DNA from: Nymphalis io
Taxonomy: Eukaryota; Arthropoda; Insecta; Lepidoptera; Nymphalidae
NCBI RefSeq assembly: GCF_905147045.1
Contig: NC_065906.1
Coordinates: 7,874,001-7,938,000 of the forward strand
Direction of reading: 5' to 3'
DNA length: 64,000 bases
The notes under the pieces were generated by a model. The model worked only from the letters and a program-made list of their open reading frames with translations. It made no database searches and was not told the DNA's origin. Shown here in pieces: positions 57,631-64,000 of this stretch (positions are counted from its first letter, which is position 1; every line of letters begins with the position of its first letter). The position numbers were made by a program, and so were the translations under genes.

Positions 57631-58145
57631 CAACCTTTGACGCTTTATTAATACAACGATACATATGATTTTGTATGTTTTTTTTTTAAATAATATTCAT
57701 ATAATTCAAAGACTATTTTAACAAATAATAATTCAATTGAAAAAAAAATATTCTGACACAAATGAAACGCATTACCTTAGTTTATTATTTTCTTTATACT
57801 AAGCAACAAGTCGATATATTTATTACAAGAGATATTACGCGCCATTAAGGCAAACGATTTAATAATAGAGATCGTGTATTTTGAACTCGTTTTTGCGAAA
57901 TGACTCGTATCGTTTAATAGTCAATAACTTGTATTAATACAGTCGTATTTTCTTTTAATATTTATTTTTTAATAACGTCAGTAGACCAAGGGCCAAGGGC
58001 CCGTAAATGTGCAATGATTTACTTAAGATTTAAAGTAGAACACATAGTACACACACAGTACATATGTAGTATGGATATTTGATAATGGCAGAAAGTTAAC
58101 TAAGGATTGGGAGATGATTTCCTGCAAACTTTTTATAGTATAAGT

Positions 58146-58410
58146 AGGCGGACGAGCATATGGGCCACCAGATGGTGAGTCACCAACGCCCATAGACATT
58201 GGCATTGTATGAAATGTTAATCATCCCCTACATCGCCAATGCGCCGCCACCTTGGAAACTAAGATGCTATGTTCCTTGTGCATGTAATTAAACTGGCTCA
58301 CTCACCCTTCAAACCGGAACACAACAATACCAAGTACTGCTATTTGCGGTAGAGTATCTGATGAGTGGGTGGTACCTACCCAAACGAGCTTTCACAAAGC
58401 CCTACCACCA
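58146..58410 (+). mobile_element. Family C, full length, no tail
   Basis: AGGCGGACGAGCATATGGGCC, ACCAGATGGTGAGT, CCGGAACACAACAATACC and GCCCTACCACCA. Confidence 0.88.
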
Positions 58411-58782
58411 AAAGATCTTTTCAATCAAGTAATCAACCACAGACTGTAATAAAAACAATGATTGTTGAAAGTAGCGGTTTTCATACTTTACGGAGTCATC
58501 GAGTTATTATTGTTAATCCAATTAATCGTACTCACACTGGATATTATTTACAAACAGACAGCGGTGATGTCACCACGTGATACAGCGTATTGTAATTATG
58601 TTTTGAATTAATTCTAGACAATCAATGATGTAAGATATTACCTGACTAACATTTTTTGTTTTGATCATATAGAATCGTGAAGGGATCGCTCCTTCACTAT
58701 CGCCTTATTAGTCATCTCAAATAATTTTATATGATTCATATTGTAATATACTATATTTGGTGTTCAACAAAGATTAACGACC

Positions 58783-58907
58783 CTACGTATAACTCTTAGC
58801 TGCTGTTTAGTTAATCACTTATTTCGCTCGTTCTGACATTATTGATTTGAAATTCGAAAGAAGAAGACAGCATTATCTAACTAAGCACCTTCTAAACAAG
58901 TTTCATT
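58783..58907 (-). mobile_element. MITE-D, minus strand
   Basis: TTCTGACATTATTGATTTGA and CGAAAGAAGAAGACAGCAT on plus are the reverse complement of the core. Confidence 0.55.
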
Positions 58908-59214
58908 AGTTAATATACATATATATACATCATGAACACAAATATCAATCATTATACGTTTTTCAATGAAGTATTTAAACCTATCTTTAATAATAAAAGT
59001 TAAAACTTTAATTCATTGACCTATGTTAAATATTGTTACTTTTATGTATTACATAGCTTATATTAGTTACTTTTAATTAGTAAAATTTTAATAAGTAATA
59101 TATAATTATTAAAATTAACAAGCCGCCCGTCACTTACGTCGTAAAAAGACTCCTCAATAAATCGTATATCTAATGCTTTCATGCTTTGCCCTAATGGATT
59201 TATGAAAACGAATA

Positions 59215-59322
59215 TCTGCTGAGTTTCTTGCTGGTTCTGTGTAGAATTTACATTCCGAACCGACTGTAGCTATATATTAAAATCACTTACAAGAGCCTTC
59301 TTGAAATATATTTTGATTTTGA
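59215..59322 (+). mobile_element. LINE-3 3' tail
   Basis: GAGTTTCTTGCTGGTTCTGT, ACATTCCGAACCGACTGTAG and TATATTTTGATTTTGA. Confidence 0.7.
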
Positions 59323-60247
59323 AGTATACTTTTTCTAATCCCATTACATTCGGTGTTTCGCCGGTTTAAAGAAAACAAACGAACAAACAAATTCCTCAGC
59401 TTCGTATAACATAGAGTATAAATTAGTCTGATATAGACGTATTATTTTTTGTTTGTAACTATCAAAATCCATTGATGATTCACACTAAACGCTTAAATTG
59501 CACTATTTTGAATTCTACTCTAGCAGGCACCTATTTGAAAGGTCAACGCAAATATATAACGGAAGTAAAAACATAAGAATTTTTCATTATTAATAGTAAT
59601 ATACATCTATATATTTACGTCTGACAGGTTGAACCTTTTTACGTCAATTAAGCCTTTTATAGAAAGAAAATTGATACCTTCGGTTACATTATTGTAATTT
59701 TCATAGATTGAGATGTAGCCTATGTTACTCGTTGGTAATGTAGCTTTCTATAGTTGAAAGAAACTTTAAAATCAGTTAAGTAGATTTTGAGTTTATCTAT
59801 TACAAAAAAACTTACATAAATCAAATATTTTCTATATATAATATTATATTATTAATAAGTATAAATGATACTTTGTAATAGGAAATAACGTCAAGGACGT
59901 AATATTTTATTATTTTATTTGACAAATAAACTTTATAGTATTGTACTAGTGAATTTGTCGTAAATTGCAGCTTATTGCGATTACAAATTTTATATCGTTC
60001 TGTAATACGATACACAACACGGTTGTAAAATTTTAATTAAAAATGACTATGCGTGCATTAATGTTTGAAATGCGTATTTACATGAAATTATTTTACTTTC
60101 TTCATTTAACGTACATCAGAATTTTTATATTTATCAAATATTTTATTTAAATCTGCGTAGATTATTTGTAAATTCGTATAAATATATATATATATATATA
60201 TACTGATAACTTTATATATTATTTATTTTTAAGTTAATAGTAATTTT
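59323..60247. other. Non-coding, nothing recognised
   Basis: AT-rich, with a TA microsatellite at about 60180-60201. Confidence 0.5.
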
Positions 60248-60545
60248 CATTTTTTTTTTTTTTATAGAATAGGAAGGCGGACGAGCATATGGGCCACCTG
60301 ATGGTAAGTGGTCACCAACGCTCTTAGACATTGGCATTGTAAGAAATGTCAACCATCGCTTACATATCCAATGCGCCACCAACCTTGGGAACTAAGATTT
60401 TATGTCCCTTGTGCCTGTAATTACACTGGCTCACTCACCCTTCAAACCGGAACACAACAATATCAAGTATTGCTGTTTTGCGGTAGAATATCTGATGAGT
60501 GGGTGGTACCTACCCAGACGAGCTTGCACAAAGCTCTACCACCAG
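60248..60545 (+). mobile_element. Family C, full length
   Basis: T-run, then GAATAGGAAGGCGGACGAGC through to CTCTACCACCAG. Very close to the 41020 and 49420 copies. Confidence 0.92.
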
Positions 60546-60605
60546 TGATTTGATTTCTATATTAACAAGGTTTCTAAAGTCGTTCGAACCGTAAACCTCG
60601 AAAAG

Positions 60606-60835
60606 TTACGGTTGTGCAAGCCCGTCTCCGTAGGTATAACCCACTTAAATCACTCACCCGAAAATCAATACTTAGTATTTTTGTGCTCCAGTGTTAATTG
60701 TGATTGAGCTTATTTCACTACAGGCACAAGGGTGATAACATTCTAGTTTCCAACTTTCACGGTTCATTATTGCTAGGAATGGTTAACTCCTCCAATTTAT
60801 ATAGACGGTACTGACCACTTACCATCAATTTATTA
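60606..60835 (-). mobile_element. Family C, old copy
   Basis: TGTGCAAGCCCGTCTCCGTAG, TTCACTACAGGCACAAGGG and CTGACCACTTACCATCAAT on plus. It faces the young copy at 60248. Confidence 0.7.
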
Positions 60836-60907
60836 TCAAAATATGTCAATGTTCCTTCATTGACAATCAAAAAGCAATGTTGGGTAAATCATACATTACA
60901 AATAATA

Positions 60908-61178
60908 AGGTTATATATATAGTAACAGCCTGTAAATTTCCCACTGCTGGGCTAAGGCCTCTTCTCCCTTTTAAGGAGAAGGTTTGGAGCTTATTCCACC
61001 ACGCTGCTCCAATGCGTGTTGGTAGAATACACATGTGGCAGAATTTCAGTGAAATTAGATACGAAATGAATTATAAACACAAATTAAGCACATGAAAATT
61101 CAGTGCTGCTTTCCCGGAGTTGAACCCACGATCATCGATTAAGATTCACGCGTTCTAACCACTAGGCCATCTCGGCTT
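60908..61178 (-). mobile_element. SINE-A with internal deletion and target-site duplication
   Basis: TTACAAATAATA lies at 60896-60907 and 61179-61190. About 45 bp between AAATTAGA and GAAATGAATTATAAAC is missing. Confidence 0.92.
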
Positions 61179-61196
61179 TTACAAATAATATAATTA

Positions 61197-61290
61197 AATC
61201 AAATCAAAATCAAAATATACTTTATTTTAGTAGGCTCGTAAGTACTTTTGAATCATCATTTTACAAGATTAAATTTTAATATACCATCAA
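61197..61290 (-). mobile_element. LINE-3 3' tail, minus strand
   Basis: AAATCAAAATCAAAATATAC, TTTATTTTAGTAGGCTCG and TACTTTTGAATCATCATTTT. It lies next to the SINE-A duplication. Confidence 0.65.
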
Positions 61291-63537
61291 AAGTGACACC
61301 ACGATTTAACAAAGAAATAGAATTCTTTCAAAAAATTGATAGGTTTAGTTTCAACATTAAAAAACCCTCCGTAACATGATACAGGACACGAGATGAATAG
61401 GAATGTTAAAATCTGCGTCATGCCTTCTGCGATCTCTTGTTGCTAACAAGTGATGTCGAATTACTTAAAAAATATTTATCGTTCTATAAAGTCGGTGATT
61501 TAAGTTGTAAAACAATTTAATCAGGGTTGAGTTTATTGTTTTATCTTTTTATAAATCGTATTTTGACAGAAAACTATACATATAGTTGATGATGATGATA
61601 TACCGACAAAACAGCAACAAGCAGCATCTCACCGTTGAATAACAATTGCATATCTCTTAGCGAAAAATGAAGCAGCCATGCCCTCACCAGGCAGGCAAGG
61701 CGGACTGTTTTATCTCAAAATTATAAATTCGAACAAGAGTTTGTTTCTCTTCAGTTGTCTTAATTTAATAATAAACCTCATGGAACTTTTCATAAACGTC
61801 AGTGATGCAGAAAAGGACAGGCGAAGCGGCGGGCAGAAACTAGTGTTTTATAAATTTTTGCACTAGGAGTATTACGCAATATCAGTTTTTAATTATTTTC
61901 TATTTATAGTAACGTTTGGTAATAAGAGATATATACTAAACTTTTACAACCAAGGCTCGATTACGATACGATCGAAATGATAACTGTACAAGTGTCTACT
62001 TAACATAAGCTGGCCAGTAATTATGAGCAACTTATTATTAAAAAAAAAATCTCATATGCCGTATTCTAATTAATTGTCAAGCTTTAAGTATGTCAACAGA
62101 TAAAATATTGTATTTAATCTGCTTTCAGTTAAAATCTATTAATAAAGAAATATTAATTTTAAAATATTACCATACATATATTCGTTTTATATAAATGTAT
62201 GTACCTCCTACTCTACTAAACACGTATTATATTATTATTAAAACTACTTCTAAAACAAATTACCCAACACAAAGTTCTATGAAAATCTTCAAACTAAACT
62301 AGTGTCAAATTAAAATGGCTTACAGTTTGCTTACTCTATAGCTCAATTTATTACACTCTCGAATATGACACTGTCATTAAATCAAAATAATTATGAGCGT
62401 TAAATATCTATCCTTATGCACTTCATAGGCTGCTATGAAATATTGCTGTTATATGTGAAATAATGTGTAAAATCTCAACACAAAAACATGAAGCCTATAA
62501 TTCAACTAATTATTAATATTGCAATATGACAAAGGTATTGTGTGTGTGTGTGTGTGATATCTTTCACCAGTTGTAATGAGGTCGGAAATATTTCTCTGTC
62601 CAGTCTGCTGGTAGTTGTTTTGTCAATCAATAAGCAAACGTAATGAGTCCCTATTGAATTATTGTGATCTTTTTATTTTTTACGAGTATTTTGCCTATAA
62701 TGTATTCCAATCACAATGGGAATAGATCAAAACAAACCTTAATTTTAAATATTCTAAGTGATTCGCTGATAACTCCGCTATATTATACACTTGATTAATA
62801 TATTTTCACTTGTAATACAACAATATTACACTTAACTACTTAATTCCACATTAATTTTACTTCCAAAGTTCCGAAACAGTTTTGCGACATTCAAGACGCA
62901 ATTTTCGATGAACTGACAATTAATATTAAGGTCTCCAACCAAGGATGATCGCTAAACGAATGGAGAACAAATAAATTTATCTAATTAAAAAATATATTAT
63001 TCTAATTTTGTCACAAATTTTAGAACAGAGTATTTATAGAATATAATTATAATAGAATTTTATTTTTTTAAATAGTTATATGTTTATTAATTTATATATA
63101 TACAATATGTAATATTTGTAAAAAAAATAGAAAGTTGCCTAGACATTCGGTAAAGATGTTATTATCATGTAACGTAAGATAATGAAAAAAAATCATTTTT
63201 TTTTTAATTTAACAAAAACTTCAAAATATAGATTACTTTATCATTCATTCAATAAACCACTCATTCAGTTATTTCCTCGTCACTCAAATGTCATGTCAAT
63301 TCAATGTCAAAGTTATTTATTTACCTTCTTTCCTAATTCCCATTGGAATAGACTATGCGTTTGAAAATTGGTACAATGCAGGATATTTGTAATTTATTTC
63401 TGATTGAGAGTATATTTAAAGTAATTTAAAGTATTTGTATCTATTTTACAATTATTAATATTTATTAATTCTTTCCTTCTTGTGTGGTCTAATTTTTTTA
63501 TTATTAAACACAGTCGTTTCGGTGACCTAATAAAAAA
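61291..63537. other. Non-coding with a Helitron-like end and a GT microsatellite
   Basis: GGCGAAGCGGCGGGCAGAAA then CTAGTG at about 61818-61845 looks like a Helitron 3' end. A GT run lies at 62539-62556. Otherwise AT-rich. Confidence 0.45.
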
Positions 63538-63827
63538 TGATGTCCTCCTGGCAGATATCGGCCATTTCAGCTAATCTCAAGGGAGACTATCCAACTTCGC
63601 AAATCATAAAGGGCACTCTATTAATTCGTCACTCTCATAAACCTTGGTGAAATGGAAAGACCGGTAAGAGTTCAAGCATAGTACCCACGACTTTACGTAC
63701 TTTCCGAGAACGGAAAGTACATAACTTTTAATCTCCAGACGGGCTGCTCCAGGGATATGGTAAGCTGGAGCTTAAACTCGGACCTCGGCATCTGCGGACG
63801 TATATCTAGCCAATAGACCAACAAGAC
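63538..63827 (-). mobile_element. SINE-B, full length, diverged
   Basis: GTCCTCCTGGCAGATATCGG at the left to the tRNA-like head at the right (plus: AGCTTAAACTCGGACCTCG, CCAATAGACCAACAAGAC). Confidence 0.82.
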
Positions 63828-64000
63828 AGACAAATATATTATAAATGATATAAAAAAAATAAACATTTACAAAAATAATTAAGCAGTTTTAACGGCAGAC
63901 GCAACGTTAAGCAATGTGAAAAAGCAAACAAAATATACGATTAGAAAAAAAAAATCAAAAGATCGCCGACAAACGTTAAAATATATTTAATTTATAATTC

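Larger units (their letters stand above)
40924..64000 (-). other. dsx intron 1 (incomplete at the right edge)
   Basis: No DM-domain exon (a CCHC/HCCC zinc module would be evident) is found to 64000, so the intron is at least 23 kb. It is packed with the repeats listed separately. A gene on either strand inside it cannot be excluded. Confidence 0.7.

Noticed and set aside
60308..60553. 81-codon open frame repeated at several sites (also 40975-41256, 49562-49753)
   Set aside because: It is family C read through. Older copies do not keep the frame, so it is not a gene.

Overview
The window is AT-rich, repeat-laden insect DNA. Abundant lepidopteran-type tRNA-derived SINEs, Helitron-like fragments and CR1-type LINEs, together with the one host gene I can identify, point to a butterfly or moth. 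A nymphalid butterfly is my guess, at low confidence.

Host gene. The minus strand carries doublesex (dsx), the terminal switch gene of insect sex determination. Three exons are recognisable and join in perfect phase. They are the common exon for the start of the C-terminal dimerisation domain (40780-40923), the first female-specific exon (36478-36559, or 36465-36559 if read through to its own stop), and the second female-specific exon (34460-34627, stop at 34558). The DM-domain exon should lie to the right of the window and the male/common last exon to the left, or it was not recognised. Positions 40924-64000 are therefore intron 1, and 1-34459 is the intron after the second female exon, possibly extending beyond the gene.

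Layout. 1-22950: intronic or intergenic DNA with SINEs, Helitron-like pieces, LINE tails and three weak plus-strand exon candidates (9489, 12075, 21717). 22960-27561: a nearly complete CR1-clade LINE with a PHD-finger ORF1 and an endonuclease/reverse-transcriptase ORF2. It runs opposite to dsx and is broken by one in-frame stop near the ORF2 end. 27570-34459: more SINEs, an inverted pair of one repeat family and a MITE. 34460-40923: the sex-specific part of dsx. 40924-64000: intron 1, with many repeats, a six-unit minisatellite carrying three perfect TGACGTCA sites, a CpG-rich promoter-like island, and a 0.8 kb block bounded by long direct repeats.

Working names for repeat families: SINE-A (head GCCGAGATGGCCCAGTGG), SINE-B (head GCCTCGTTGGTCTAGTGG), family C (about 290 bp, A-tailed, non-coding), LINE-2 (A-tailed reverse-transcriptase fragments), LINE-3 (tail ending GATTTTGATTTTGA), MITE-D (short terminal inverted repeats). 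Family C and LINE-2 share a 19-nt hairpin sequence near their 3' ends, suggesting that C is mobilised by LINE-2. Boundaries of old repeats are by eye and may be off by some tens of bases.
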